Source: SKVR01 sp964491395 (GTDB lineage Bacteria; Bacteroidota; Bacteroidia; Bacteroidales; UBA7960). Taken from it: a DNA stretch of 64,000 bases. The stretch is taken from NCBI GenBank assembly GCA_964491395.1, contig CAZBGI010000007.1, positions 1 to 64,000 on the forward strand, written 5' to 3'. The notes below the pieces were generated by a model, which did not search any database, had not been told where the DNA came from, and saw nothing but the letters and a program-made list of their open reading frames with translations. Position numbers and translations under genes: made by a program. Below are positions 33,590 through 42,911 of the stretch, piece after piece (the first letter of the stretch is position 1; every line of letters starts with the position of its first letter).

Positions 33590-35998
33590 ATGTTTAAAAA
33601 CTATATTCTTACTGCCTTACGAAATATTCTTCGAAGCAAATTATACACTGTTATCAATGTTTTCTGTCTCTCCGTAGGGATTACAGGTGCCATCCTGATA
33701 GCTTTATTGCTTAATCATGAATATTCCTACGACAAGTATCACCTTGATCACGAGAACATATACCGGATAGAAGGTAAATATACCCTCGGGGGAAGTACGG
33801 ACCATTTTGCCATCACTGCCCTCCCGCTTGCACCTGCTTTAAAAGAAGAATTTAGTGAGGTGAAAAACTATGTGCGGTTTCATGAAACTCCCAATTTTTC
33901 TATCAGAATCAAGCGGGACGATTTTGTTGATAATAACTTTTTTTATACCGATTCAACGGTATTTGATGTATTTAGCTATGAATTTGTTTCGGGTCAACCC
34001 GAGGGTTCTCTTTCACAACCTAACTCCGTTGTTCTTACTTCATCGGCCAGCACCAAATTCTTTGGCAATACACAGTCAATCGGGGAAATTATCAGAATCA
34101 ATAACGAAAACTATACGGTTACGGCGATCATTGAGGATGTACCGATGAATTCGCACCTGCTTTTCGATGGGTTGATTTCCCTTTCGACATATGAAAATGC
34201 TTATACCATTGATCCGGATCTGTTCTGGAGCATATCGGGCAATTACACGTATCTGCAATTACATGATGATGTACCGATAGAAAGGATTCTGGAAAACATG
34301 GAAGACTTTAACAGGAAGTATATCGAACCTTCCGGTTCGCTATTGTCTGCTACTGCCTCCTTTACGGCAACCCCCCTGGCCGACATCCGTTTTACAGACC
34401 TGCAGATGTCTCCTCCGGTGGCCAGCAAGACCTCCCTTATGATTTTGCTGATAGTTGCTGTTTTCCTGATAGTTATAGCCGCTGTAAATTACACCAACCT
34501 GGCCACTGCCAGGACTACCCTAAGGGCAAAGGAAATTGGAGTGCGAAAGTCAGCAGGTGCAACCACTTCCCAGATTTTATGGCAATTTCTTCTCGAATCT
34601 CTTTTAATGGCGTTTCTTGCCTTATTCTTATCACTGCTTTTTTTGGAATTTGTCCTTCCCGGCTTCAATACGCTTACAGACAAAGCTTTTACAATATTTG
34701 ACGTCCTTCGTCCTTATGTATTGTTACAATTAATTCTGATAACCGCCTTTACAGGATTGTTAGCGGGAGCCTATCCTTCATTTATTCTTAGCCGGATAAA
34801 TCCTGCTCTTATTTTAAAACCTGTTCAGCATAAAACAAGGGGAGCAGCTTTACTAAGAAAAATACTGGTGGTTTTTCAGTTTGCCATTTCCGTGATTCTT
34901 ATTTCCGGAACATTGACCGTTAGAAATCAATTGAATTTTTTGAAAAACAAAGACAAGGGTATTTCTCTGGACAACCGAATAGCGATGGTTCTGCCTGATA
35001 ATGAATCCGAAAATGAAAAAATCAAGCGAATCCAAAACAGGATTGCAGAAAATCCTGACATTTTGTCGACCTCAAAGTCAAGTTCTATTCCCGGAGCAGG
35101 TTTTAATACGGTGGCTGTGCAGGCTGAAGCAGATGCAGGAAAGTATGATGCCAAAATCACCACCAATATAGTCGACGAAAAGTTTTTAGCCCTTTTTGAT
35201 ATTGATCTTATTGAAGGTCGCAACTTCCATGAAGATACCCCTTCTGATTACGGGACTACAGCCATCATCAATGAATCAGCGGCAAAGTATTTCGGATGGC
35301 ATGACGATGCGCTGGGAAAAACCATCAAATGGCAGTTTGACCAGAATGGCATTCCTCAAACACATTTAAGGGTAATCGGTGTAATGAAAGACCATAATTT
35401 TCTGAACCTGAATAATCCTGTCACTCCTCTGATGTTTCGGTTACCTTCCCAGGAAGATCGATACAACTATTTAAATATTCATCATAAAGAAGGAAAGAGT
35501 CAGGAAGTGATTCAATACCTGGAGCATATCCTGCGCAGGGAAGAACCTGATATGGTACCCAATATCCTGGTAATAGAACGCGGCTATTCAGAATCCTTTA
35601 CCTACGAAGAAAAGCTGGGAACAATTTTCGGAATTTTCGCGGTGGTTTGTATTCTCGTCTCTTTTCTGGGTCTTTTCGGATTGTCATCTTTTATGGCAGA
35701 ACAACGCCGAAGAGAAGTAGGGATACGCAAAGTACTCGGCTCATCCGGCGCGGGGATTCTGGGGCTGTTTTATAAGGAGTTTGCCATATTAATATTTACT
35801 GCCATCATATTAGCTGCACCTGTATCATGGTTCTTGCTGGATAACTGGCTGGACAGTTTCATATACCGAACTGACATGTCTCTTAAACCTTTGCTGCTGG
35901 CCTCTTTGTCCGCTATTTTCATTGCCATGGTTACAGTAAGTTTTCATACGCTAAAAACTGCTCGTATGAATCCGGTGGATACTCTGAGAGCCGAATAA
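33590..35998 (+). CDS. ABC transporter permease (MacB-PCD / FtsX, two-half type)
   Basis: 802 aa. Eight predicted membrane helices in two sets: one near residue 20, three at ~285-410, one near ~425 and three at ~685-790. Two large extracytoplasmic MacB periplasmic-core domains (~45-270, ~450-670) lie between them. The two FtsX cores share the motif KEIGVRKSAGATTSQI / REVGIRKVLGSSGAGI. This Bacteroidota-specific fused form is common; it should work mechanically with the ATPase encoded upstream rather than form a channel. The substrate is unknown. Confidence 0.92.
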   Translation: MFKNYILTALRNILRSKLYTVINVFCLSVGITGAILIALLLNHEYSYDKYHLDHENIYRIEGKYTLGGSTDHFAITALPLAPALKEEFSEVKNYVRFHETPNFSIRIKRDDFVDNNFFYTDSTVFDVFSYEFVSGQPEGSLSQPNSVVLTSSASTKFFGNTQSIGEIIRINNENYTVTAIIEDVPMNSHLLFDGLISLSTYENAYTIDPDLFWSISGNYTYLQLHDDVPIERILENMEDFNRKYIEPSGSLLSATASFTATPLADIRFTDLQMSPPVASKTSLMILLIVAVFLIVIAAVNYTNLATARTTLRAKEIGVRKSAGATTSQILWQFLLESLLMAFLALFLSLLFLEFVLPGFNTLTDKAFTIFDVLRPYVLLQLILITAFTGLLAGAYPSFILSRINPALILKPVQHKTRGAALLRKILVVFQFAISVILISGTLTVRNQLNFLKNKDKGISLDNRIAMVLPDNESENEKIKRIQNRIAENPDILSTSKSSSIPGAGFNTVAVQAEADAGKYDAKITTNIVDEKFLALFDIDLIEGRNFHEDTPSDYGTTAIINESAAKYFGWHDDALGKTIKWQFDQNGIPQTHLRVIGVMKDHNFLNLNNPVTPLMFRLPSQEDRYNYLNIHHKEGKSQEVIQYLEHILRREEPDMVPNILVIERGYSESFTYEEKLGTIFGIFAVVCILVSFLGLFGLSSFMAEQRRREVGIRKVLGSSGAGILGLFYKEFAILIFTAIILAAPVSWFLLDNWLDSFIYRTDMSLKPLLLASLSAIFIAMVTVSFHTLKTARMNPVDTLRAE

Positions 35999-36045
35999 TT
36001 CGCTTAAGGAGATTAAGGATATTCGCTCATGAAATCGGAAATATC

Positions 36046-36089
36046 AAAAAAAAAGCTGCCATGGTAAAAACAATAGCAGCTTTTTTTTT
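36046..36089. terminator. Terminator between permease and OsmC genes
   Basis: AAAAAAAGCTGC (ends 36059) and GCAGCTTTTTTTTT (36076-36089) form a stem flanked by A- and T-runs, so it can serve both converging genes. The assembly gap starts right after the T-run. Confidence 0.75.
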
Positions 36090-36189
36090 NNNNNNNNNNN
36101 NNNNNNNNNNNNNNNNNNNNNNNNNNNNNNNNNNNNNNNNNNNNNNNNNNNNNNNNNNNNNNNNNNNNNNNNNNNNNNNNNNNNNNNNN
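36090..36189. other. Assembly gap (100 Ns)
   Basis: Exactly 100 Ns; it removes the last codons of the OsmC gene. Confidence 0.98.
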
Positions 36190-36607
36190 TGGCTTCGAGT
36201 TTAATAGTAACTCCCCCAAGGGCCTTGGATACAGGACAATTTTCTTTGGCCGCGTTGGCAATTTCATCAAATTTGTCATCAGCAATATCACTCACCTTGG
36301 CCTGGGTCTTTAATAAAATATTCGTAATAGCAAATCCTCCTTCTACTTTTCCCAGGAAAACTTCGGCTTCTGTTTCTATTCTTTCGGGGGTGAATCCTCC
36401 CTGATCCAAAGCATGCGCAAAAGCCATGGAGAAGCATGACGCGATGGCTGCACCGATAAGTTCTTCGGGACTGGAAGCTGATTTATCATCTTCAAATCGT
36501 GATGTAAATTTAAGTGTTCCTTCAAATCCGCTGGTTTTTAAAGTATATTTTCCATTTCCTTTAGGAAGGTTGCCTTCCCAATATGCATTGGCATAGTGTT
36601 TACTCAT
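36190..36607 (-). CDS. OsmC-family peroxiredoxin, 3' end lost in gap
   Basis: 139 residues are visible from ATG 36607. OsmC organic-hydroperoxide reductase: the two redox cysteines are C58 (IASCFSMAFAHAL) and C124 (ENCPVSKAL), and SPEELIGAAIASC is typical of the OsmC subgroup rather than Ohr. The fold is nearly complete at GGVTIKLEA, so probably only a few C-terminal residues and the stop are missing inside the N run. It protects against hydroperoxides, useful to an organism with oxygen-sensitive Fe-S enzymes. Confidence 0.9.
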
Positions 36608-36743
36608 GACTTCGTTGATTTTAAGTTTCTACTTTTTTTTGCAACTGATGCTTTATCAGTTCCTGAAATCGCCCTCAGCATTTCAGTATACAATTAACCA
36701 CAAAGCCCTGATATTTGTTTATCAAAACCAGAAATAAAGGAAA

Positions 36744-38492
36744 TCAATTTTCTTGCATTTCAACTATTCTGCCCTTGCTAAAAGTCATACTGCGGATTCT
36801 TTTACCCTTCTCATCATAAATGACCCATTGGCCTTCTTTTACCCCTTCTTCATACTTTCCTTCCTCTCGTTTTCTTCCGTTTTCATAAAAAGAAACAAAG
36901 TCGCCATGCATTCGGTTGTCCTTGAAATATTGCTCCCGGATCTTCACACCTCTATCGTCATAAAAATACCACAGCCCTTGTTTCAGATTATTCTCATACG
37001 TTCCTTCTTCCATCATCTGTCCATTGGCATACCATTGTTTATAGTAACCATGCAACAAGCCATCGACATAATGTGATTCTGTGATTTTATTGCCATTATC
37101 AAGCCACTGGGTAGATTTGCCATGTCGAACACTCCCCAGGGTATCGGGTATTATTTTATAAGACACCTCATATCGTTTGCGCCCGTTTTCATGCCATCCT
37201 ATCCATATGCTATCCATTCTGGCCTTATCAAACTTACCCAGGTCGCGTTGGTTTCCGTTTTCATACCAACTGGACCAAACACCATGCTCTTTGTTATCGG
37301 AAAACGGACCTTCATGACTTTTCCGGCCAGATTCAAACCATACGGTCCACATTCCTTCCCGTTTTCCGTTTTGGTAATCTCCTTGTCTGAGTTTTTCTCC
37401 GGTGAGATAGTAGTAAGTCCAGGTGCCGTGCTGAACACCCTCAATAAAGTCGCCGGTGCTCGCAGTCAGTCCATCTTCAAAATAGAATACCCAGGTACTG
37501 TCCTGAAGGTTATCAAGGTATTTTCCTTCCATTTCTTTTTCCCCATTTTCAAACCAATATTGTGTGTAGCCATGGAGGTTATTGTTTTTATAGTTTCCTG
37601 TAAATTCAAGCTGTCCGTCGGGATAGAACTTTTCGGAAGGGCCATCACGTTTATCGCGCGAAAAAAAGGAGATGTCACGAGGAGTACCATCTTCATAGAA
37701 AAACTCCCATTTCCCTTCTTTAAGACCATCGACCACACCACCCTGCATCTCAATCTGTCCATTGGGAAACCATGTTGTGCTCATCCCTGTACCGTGCTCC
37801 AGCTCTGCCCACGGCTCTCCATCTTCATACCAGAACTTCCACAATCCCTGTTTAACACCTTCCTCATAAACCCCTTCAGACCATCGTTCACCGGATTGGT
37901 AAAAATAGGTGTAATCGCCATTCTTCTCACCTTCCATCTGCAGACCTTCTTCTCTCAGGTTTCCATTGGGATACCACGCTTTGTATTCCTTTGTATCATA
38001 GTGGAGAGCTTCTTCTTTGTAGCCTTCTTCGGCATAGAAAATCCACAAACCCGTTCTATCCTCATTTTTATAAGTACCTTCAGCTTCAATTTTCCCATTT
38101 TCATAATAATAAGTCCATTCACCGGTTTTCCCGTTCTCTCCCCAATCGCCTTGTTGACTGATGTTACCATTGGAATAAAAACCCGTAAAAACATCATTGT
38201 CGTAATCTACTTCATAAGCCTTATTTCCTTTTTCATCATAATACTCCCAAACACCCACTTTTTTGCCCATTTGGTAATGACCCTGCTTTTGCAATATATC
38301 ATCGTGGGAGTGGTATTGCCATAGCCCGTGTTTTTCCCCTTGTCTGTAAGAGCCCTGGCCTATAAGTTCACCATTCTGAAGACTTACGGAAGGTGTATTT
38401 TGTCCTTTTAGATCAAAAGAAACAAGAACAGTAGCAGCCAACCCGATTAGTGCAACGGGCAATATCATAAGATGGGAAAGAAAGTGTTTCAT
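36744..38492 (-). CDS. Exported MORN-repeat protein
   Basis: 582 aa from ATG 38492 (MKHFLSHLMILPVALIG), with a signal-like hydrophobic N-terminus. The rest is more than 20 repeats of ~23 residues of the form YxNGxxxxEGxYxxGxxxGxWxxY, the MORN_2 variant also used to name YwqK-family antitoxins. The repeats form an extended beta-hairpin rod, usually a binding or scaffold surface. No toxin partner is adjacent, so the antitoxin label should not be carried over. A good promoter lies within the upstream frame extension, supporting this start. Confidence 0.82.
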   Translation of the reverse strand: MKHFLSHLMILPVALIGLAATVLVSFDLKGQNTPSVSLQNGELIGQGSYRQGEKHGLWQYHSHDDILQKQGHYQMGKKVGVWEYYDEKGNKAYEVDYDNDVFTGFYSNGNISQQGDWGENGKTGEWTYYYENGKIEAEGTYKNEDRTGLWIFYAEEGYKEEALHYDTKEYKAWYPNGNLREEGLQMEGEKNGDYTYFYQSGERWSEGVYEEGVKQGLWKFWYEDGEPWAELEHGTGMSTTWFPNGQIEMQGGVVDGLKEGKWEFFYEDGTPRDISFFSRDKRDGPSEKFYPDGQLEFTGNYKNNNLHGYTQYWFENGEKEMEGKYLDNLQDSTWVFYFEDGLTASTGDFIEGVQHGTWTYYYLTGEKLRQGDYQNGKREGMWTVWFESGRKSHEGPFSDNKEHGVWSSWYENGNQRDLGKFDKARMDSIWIGWHENGRKRYEVSYKIIPDTLGSVRHGKSTQWLDNGNKITESHYVDGLLHGYYKQWYANGQMMEEGTYENNLKQGLWYFYDDRGVKIREQYFKDNRMHGDFVSFYENGRKREEGKYEEGVKEGQWVIYDEKGKRIRSMTFSKGRIVEMQEN

Positions 38493-38533
38493 ATAATTAT
38501 AATTGCATTTGGAAGTAAATGAGATAATTATTG

Positions 38534-38561
38534 CAAAATTACAAAAGCCTTTCAAAACCAA
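38534..38561 (-). promoter_or_regulatory. Promoter of the MORN-repeat gene
   Basis: Minus strand: TTG, 17-bp spacer, then TAATTTTG (38534-38541), a good Bacteroidota promoter. Leader ~35 nt to the ATG at 38492. Confidence 0.5.
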
Positions 38562-38618
38562 CATCATAATAATAAAGAATATAGATGTTGATGAAAGGCT
38601 CTTGACTCTTATCCAAAG

Positions 38619-38648
38619 CAAAAAACCCGGCGCAAAAAGCCGGGTTTT
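38619..38648. terminator. Terminator after the exbD operon
   Basis: AAAAACCCGGC GCAAAAA GCCGGGTTTTT (stem 38621-38631 / 38639-38649): a compact GC stem with an A-run before and a T-run after. It ends the ExbB/ExbD transcript on the minus strand. Confidence 0.85.
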
Positions 38649-38673
38649 TATGGTGTATCAGTAACAATAAGAC

Positions 38674-39153
38674 TTACATTCCACTAACTTCTCCACGTGT
38701 GGTAGAATAGTTTATATTAAGTGCATTTACAAGTCTTAATTCCTGTTTAACGTCAGTAACAATGCCCATTTTTGTTTCCCGGTCAACTTTCATAGAGAAA
38801 ACCATGATCGGTCTTTCATTTTCGGGTCTTGCCTGCCTTTCCGATTCAACAAAAGAAGCAATTTCACTGAGACTGGCAAAAGTATCATTGAGCTGTATTC
38901 TGGGTTCGGTACCAAATACTTCGCTTTGCAAAGGAGTACCGATATAAATAAAGCTCACCAACGATTTGCGTTCCAGTTTTTGAATTTCGGTGGCAGGAGG
39001 TAAGGTATTTCTAACAAAGAGCGTGGTTTCACGCATGGTTGTAGTTACCATGAAGAAGAACAGCAGCATGAAAATAATATCAGGCAAAGAAGCTGTATTA
39101 ATTTTCTGCGACGCAGGGGCTGATTCTTTTTTAAATCTTCCTTTTATTAACAT
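38674..39153 (-). CDS. exbD: ExbD/TolR-family proton-channel subunit (second copy)
   Basis: 159 aa. A short cytoplasmic tail, then one membrane helix (~22-42) starting with SLPDIIFMLLFFFMVTT, whose Asp is the family's proton-carrying residue, and a periplasmic domain. With ExbB it uses proton flow to drive TonB. Its start codon overlaps the stop of the upstream exbD by one base (TAATG). Two ExbD-like proteins in one operon are usual in Bacteroidota. Confidence 0.9.
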   Translation of the reverse strand: MLIKGRFKKESAPASQKINTASLPDIIFMLLFFFMVTTTMRETTLFVRNTLPPATEIQKLERKSLVSFIYIGTPLQSEVFGTEPRIQLNDTFASLSEIASFVESERQARPENERPIMVFSMKVDRETKMGIVTDVKQELRLVNALNINYSTTRGEVSGM

Positions 39154-39731
39154 TATCTACCTCCTCCTATATCTTTAGGTTCTGCTTCTGAAATAGCCAT
39201 AGGTACAGCAGTACGGATGGCCTTAACGAGATCCTGGTCCTTGAGTTGATCAAATCTAACCCCGAATTTCTCCTGGGAAAGATCGTTACGTATATCATTA
39301 ATAGCTGCGGCAAGTTCATTTTGCACCGCAATATACATCTCGTAAGAGGTACCCCTGTCGTTTTGCAAGGAAATCACCCCTTTAGAGACTTCTACTTCGC
39401 CAAGATTGTCGATAGTACGCATCTCTCTTACAGGTTTGTTAGGATCATTTTCCGCATTCAGCATCCAGTTTCGGGTCTCTTCGCGCAAATTGCGAACAGA
39501 CGATAGTTCTCCCTCTACCAGTAACCTGTCGTTTTGGTCAACCAATACCACAAACACATTTCGTTCCCTTACCGGGGGTGGTTCAGGTTGATTGGGGTCG
39601 ATGGGAGGGGGCAACAGCCTTCTAAGTCCGGTATCAACATCCATTGTAGTAGTTACAAGGAAGAAAACCAGCAAAAGAAAGGCAATGTCTGCCATTGAAC
39701 CGGCATTAATTTCTGGGTTCATTCTTGCCAT
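39153..39731 (-). CDS. exbD: ExbD/TolR-family proton-channel subunit (first copy)
   Basis: 192 aa with the membrane helix near residues 12-30 (GSMADIAFLLLVFFLVTTT; the Asp is conserved) and a longer periplasmic part than its neighbour, including a proline-rich linker (~40-54). Same complex as ExbB and the second ExbD. It is followed with a one-base overlap by the second copy and preceded by the small membrane protein gene. Confidence 0.9.
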   Translation of the reverse strand: MARMNPEINAGSMADIAFLLLVFFLVTTTMDVDTGLRRLLPPPIDPNQPEPPPVRERNVFVVLVDQNDRLLVEGELSSVRNLREETRNWMLNAENDPNKPVREMRTIDNLGEVEVSKGVISLQNDRGTSYEMYIAVQNELAAAINDIRNDLSQEKFGVRFDQLKDQDLVKAIRTAVPMAISEAEPKDIGGGR

Positions 39732-39753
39732 AGAGCGTTCTCCTAATTTTTTA

Positions 39754-40083
39754 TTATCTGAATAATTTCGATACTTCCGTATAAACTGTAGCTAAAATAG
39801 CCAAGCCGATAAAAATGAAGGTTGCATGAATTCCTCCTCCAATGATTTTAGAGATGGTTTCAGAAGCAACCGGAATAGCCACATCAAGGTAAAGTTCTGT
39901 GGTACCCAGGCTATAACCAATAATGAATACAACTAAAAGTGCTACAATTCCTATCAGGGCACCTTTGGCCTTAGCAAAGTTGGCAATAAGATGGTATATT
40001 GAGAACAAGATGACCCCCAAGGCTGATAGGCCCAAAAGGACGTAAGCCACCACGAGGCCAATATTTATCAAAGAGTCACTCAT
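39754..40083 (-). CDS. Small membrane protein of the ExbB/ExbD operon
   Basis: 109 aa with three strongly hydrophobic helices (~8-30, 42-60, 82-104). No catalytic motif. Its position between exbB (11 bp) and exbD (22 bp) suggests an accessory role in the proton-driven complex. I recognise it as a frequent operon member in Bacteroidota but not as a characterised family. Confidence 0.75.
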   Translation of the reverse strand: MSDSLINIGLVVAYVLLGLSALGVILFSIYHLIANFAKAKGALIGIVALLVVFIIGYSLGTTELYLDVAIPVASETISKIIGGGIHATFIFIGLAILATVYTEVSKLFR

Positions 40084-40094
40084 AATACAATTTT

Positions 40095-40934
40095 TTATTT
40101 GTTATACTTAATAAGGATGTCCATGAAAGAAATGGTTGCATCTTCCATACTATTGACAATACCATCGATTTTAGATACAATGTAGTTGTAAAAAATCTGA
40201 AGGATAACGGCAACAATAAGACCAAATACAGTCGTCAAAAGAGCCACCTTAATACCGTCGGCCACAATGGTAGGAGAAATATCACCTGCTTGTGCAATTG
40301 CATCAAAGGCAGAAATCATCCCAATTACCGTACCCATAAATCCAAGCATGGGTGCAATGGCAATGAAGAGTGAAATCCAGGTAAGGTTCATTTCCAGTTT
40401 ACCCATCATTACACTACCGTATGAAACGACCGATTTTTCAACGACTTCCATTCCTTCGTTATAACGATCCAATGCCTGGTAAAAAATGCTGGCCACGGGT
40501 CCGCGTGTGTTTTTGCAAAGATCTTTGGCTGCATCTACTCCACCGGTCTGAATGGCGTCTTCTACTTTGTTAAGTAGTTTGTTAGTATTGGTACTGGCAA
40601 GGTTTAGATAAATAATCCTCTCAATACACAATGCAAGACCAAGGATCAGCGTTAAAAGAACTACCCCCATAAAGCGGGCGTCACCCTCAATAAAACGCTC
40701 TTTCAAGACATAGTGGAAGTTTTCCGCTTCCGCTTCTTCATCAGTTTCTGCATCCATGGATGCTGCTTCAGCAGGCGAAGTTTCTACGGCTGTACCCGTA
40801 GTATCTGCTACTTCTTCCTCAGTAGTATCAGCTACTTCTGTTTCGGGTGCCTGCTCTTCTTGCGCGTACACGGTTGAGTTGAGGCCGAACGTCAGCATTC
40901 CTGCTATGGTCAAAAAGACAAATAATTTTTTCAT
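40095..40934 (-). CDS. exbB: MotA/TolQ/ExbB proton channel protein
   Basis: 279 aa from ATG 40934 (MKKLFVFLTIAGML), which opens a clear signal peptide ending at ~AQEEQ. A Thr/Glu-rich acidic stretch follows. Three membrane helices come next: ~93-112, then two long ones in the MotA_ExbB domain (~180-255) with ISLFIAIAPMLGFMGTVIGMISAF, the pore-lining signature. The N-terminal signal-peptide-plus-acidic extension is seen in Bacteroidota ExbB. First gene of the four-gene operon; tRNA-Ser lies 70 bp upstream on the same strand. Confidence 0.92.
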   Translation of the reverse strand: MKKLFVFLTIAGMLTFGLNSTVYAQEEQAPETEVADTTEEEVADTTGTAVETSPAEAASMDAETDEEAEAENFHYVLKERFIEGDARFMGVVLLTLILGLALCIERIIYLNLASTNTNKLLNKVEDAIQTGGVDAAKDLCKNTRGPVASIFYQALDRYNEGMEVVEKSVVSYGSVMMGKLEMNLTWISLFIAIAPMLGFMGTVIGMISAFDAIAQAGDISPTIVADGIKVALLTTVFGLIVAVILQIFYNYIVSKIDGIVNSMEDATISFMDILIKYNK

Positions 40935-41004
40935 AGTAGATTCAATTGGTTTTGTTTTGACTGTAAAGTTAATTATAGATTGCAAAGATTAAAAATTAAA
41001 ATTC

Positions 41005-41095
41005 TGGCGGAGAGAGAGGGATTCGAACCCTCGATACCCTTGTGAGGTATACACACTTTCCAGGCGTGCGCCTTCGACCACTCGGCCATCTCTCC
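41005..41095 (-). tRNA. tRNA-Ser (GGA anticodon)
   Basis: The minus strand begins GGAGAGATGGCCGAGTGG and ends with TTCGAATCCC plus an acceptor strand pairing to GGAGAGA and an encoded CCA (41005-41007). The anticodon GGA is at 41059-41061 in CTGGAAAG. The long variable arm (class II tRNA) fits serine. Confidence 0.96.
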
Positions 41096-41339
41096 TTTTG
41101 AATTATTATACTTCAATTAGCCTGCGTTTTTCAGGCTGCTAAAATACAAAAAAAATGAAACATAACTAATACACACTGAATTTTTACCGGGTATTATCAA
41201 ATTTAACAGCAAGATTATGCTTTCCCTGTATTTCTCCTCAGTTTTTCTTTACCCTGAATGCGTGTAAATTACAAAGATATTAACATCCTCTGGTTGATAA
41301 GAATTGCCCTTTTCATTGAGCATTGCACGATTTCTTGTA

Positions 41340-41347
41340 TATCTTTA
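41340..41347 (+). promoter_or_regulatory. Possible -7 element of the PhoH-family gene
   Basis: TATCTTTA, the same variant as upstream of recG and the serpin gene. The -33 is poor (TTG 21 bp upstream). Confidence 0.33.
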
Positions 41348-41423
41348 AAGCAATGATTTTTTGCCGATGGCATTAAAAGATCATCTGTATGTCTATCAAA
41401 CGCATAAAAACCAGCCCTATTTT

Positions 41424-42815
41424 ATGGAAAAACCGAATAAAGCCAGAAAAAAAGCTCCTGTGAGCAAAAAATTAACCTCCCCAAAAGTAAAAATTAAAGG
41501 AGAATGCAAGATTTTTGTCATTGATACCTCCGTAATTTTATACAATCATGATGCGATCATGAGCTTTGATGACAACGACGTGGCCATCCCCATTACTGTA
41601 TTGGAAGAACTGGATCAGTTTAAAAAAGGAAACGATACCAAAAATTTTGAAGCCAGAGAATTTACCCGTCAGCTAGACAAACTCTCCCAATCAACGCCTT
41701 TGCAAAACTGGGTGCCCATAGGAAATCTCAAAGGAGGCCGAATCAGGGTGGTCATGAACAAACCCAACGGGTTGGACGCTACCCAGGTGTTTGGTGAAGA
41801 TAAACCTGACCACCGCATACTCAACACGGCTCTTTTCCTGGCCAGAGAAAACCCGGACAGAAGAGTAGTATTGGTTTCTAAGGATATCAACTTGCGCCTT
41901 AAAGCCAAATCATTAAACATTGCTGCCGAGGATTTCGAAACAGGAAAAGTCAAAAATGTTGATGAATTATATTCCGGGAAGAGTGAGATTATTTTGCAGG
42001 ATACAACGGCAATTGACCTGCTTTATGAAAAAGGGAACTGCAAGCCTGGCCAGGCAGGCCTGAAAAACCCCGAACCCAATCATTACTTTATCATCAAAAG
42101 CAACAGCAGTTCTGTTCTTGCTACATACAGCCCTGTAAGACAACAGTTGGAACGAATTGACAAGCGCACCATACAGAAAATTACACCCCGAAATGCAGAA
42201 CAGGTATTTGCCCTGGACGCCATCCTTAATCCCGATATTAAATTGGTAACATTGCAGGGGATAGCAGGAACAGGAAAAACACTACTTGCCCTGGCCGGAG
42301 CTTTGGAACAACGCCATAACTTTGATCAGCTTTTTGTTGCTCGTCCCATTATCCCCCTTTCTAACCGCGATATCGGATTTCTTCCCGGTGATGTCAACTC
42401 TAAGATTAGTCCTTACATGGAACCGCTTTATGATAATCTGAAATTCATCCATTCGCAATACCGCGAAATGGACAAAGAATTCAGGAATATCACCGAGGCA
42501 CTGGAAAATGAAAAGATTGTAGTGGCTCCATTGGCCTATATCCGGGGGCGCAGCCTTTCTAACATCATTTTTATCATTGACGAAGCTCAAAACCTTACTC
42601 CTCACGAGGTAAAGACCATCATTACCCGCGCCGGAGAAAACACCAAAATGATTTTTACAGGCGATATTTTCCAGATTGACACCCCTTACCTGGATTCCCA
42701 GAGTAACGGATTATCCTATCTGATAGACAAAGTGAAAGGAAATAATATATATGCCCATATCAGGCTTGAAAAAGGAGAACGTTCTGAACTGGCCAACCTT
42801 GCCAACAGTCTTTAG
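41424..42815 (+). CDS. PhoH-family ATPase with N-terminal PIN domain
   Basis: 463 aa from ATG 41424; an in-frame ATG at 41367 is the alternative start. N-terminal PIN ribonuclease domain (~25-180): VIDTSVILYN with D34, LEELD, DHRILNTAL and SKDINLRLKA supply the acidic cluster. C-terminal PhoH domain (~250-460): Walker A GIAGTGKT (279-286), FIIDEAQNLTPHEVKTIITRAGENTKMIFTGD (Walker B and sensor). PIN-PhoH (PhoH2) proteins act as RNA helicase/RNases in other bacteria. The gene stands alone. Confidence 0.92.
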   Translation: MEKPNKARKKAPVSKKLTSPKVKIKGECKIFVIDTSVILYNHDAIMSFDDNDVAIPITVLEELDQFKKGNDTKNFEAREFTRQLDKLSQSTPLQNWVPIGNLKGGRIRVVMNKPNGLDATQVFGEDKPDHRILNTALFLARENPDRRVVLVSKDINLRLKAKSLNIAAEDFETGKVKNVDELYSGKSEIILQDTTAIDLLYEKGNCKPGQAGLKNPEPNHYFIIKSNSSSVLATYSPVRQQLERIDKRTIQKITPRNAEQVFALDAILNPDIKLVTLQGIAGTGKTLLALAGALEQRHNFDQLFVARPIIPLSNRDIGFLPGDVNSKISPYMEPLYDNLKFIHSQYREMDKEFRNITEALENEKIVVAPLAYIRGRSLSNIIFIIDEAQNLTPHEVKTIITRAGENTKMIFTGDIFQIDTPYLDSQSNGLSYLIDKVKGNNIYAHIRLEKGERSELANLANSL

Positions 42816-42911
42816 AGGTTAAGAGCTGTTGTCCGTCTGTAACAGCCTTTATGGATTTGCAATATGTCAAATAAGGGATTCACACCGCACTGTCACCTCA
42901 GAAGCAGATGA

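Noticed and set aside
37122..38324. 400-codon open frame antisense to the MORN-repeat gene
   Set aside because: It is a shadow produced by the repetitive coding sequence opposite; its translation has no family features.
36744..38492. Toxin-antitoxin locus (YwqK-type antitoxin)
   Set aside because: The repeat type alone triggers that label; no toxin gene is adjacent and the protein has an export signal.
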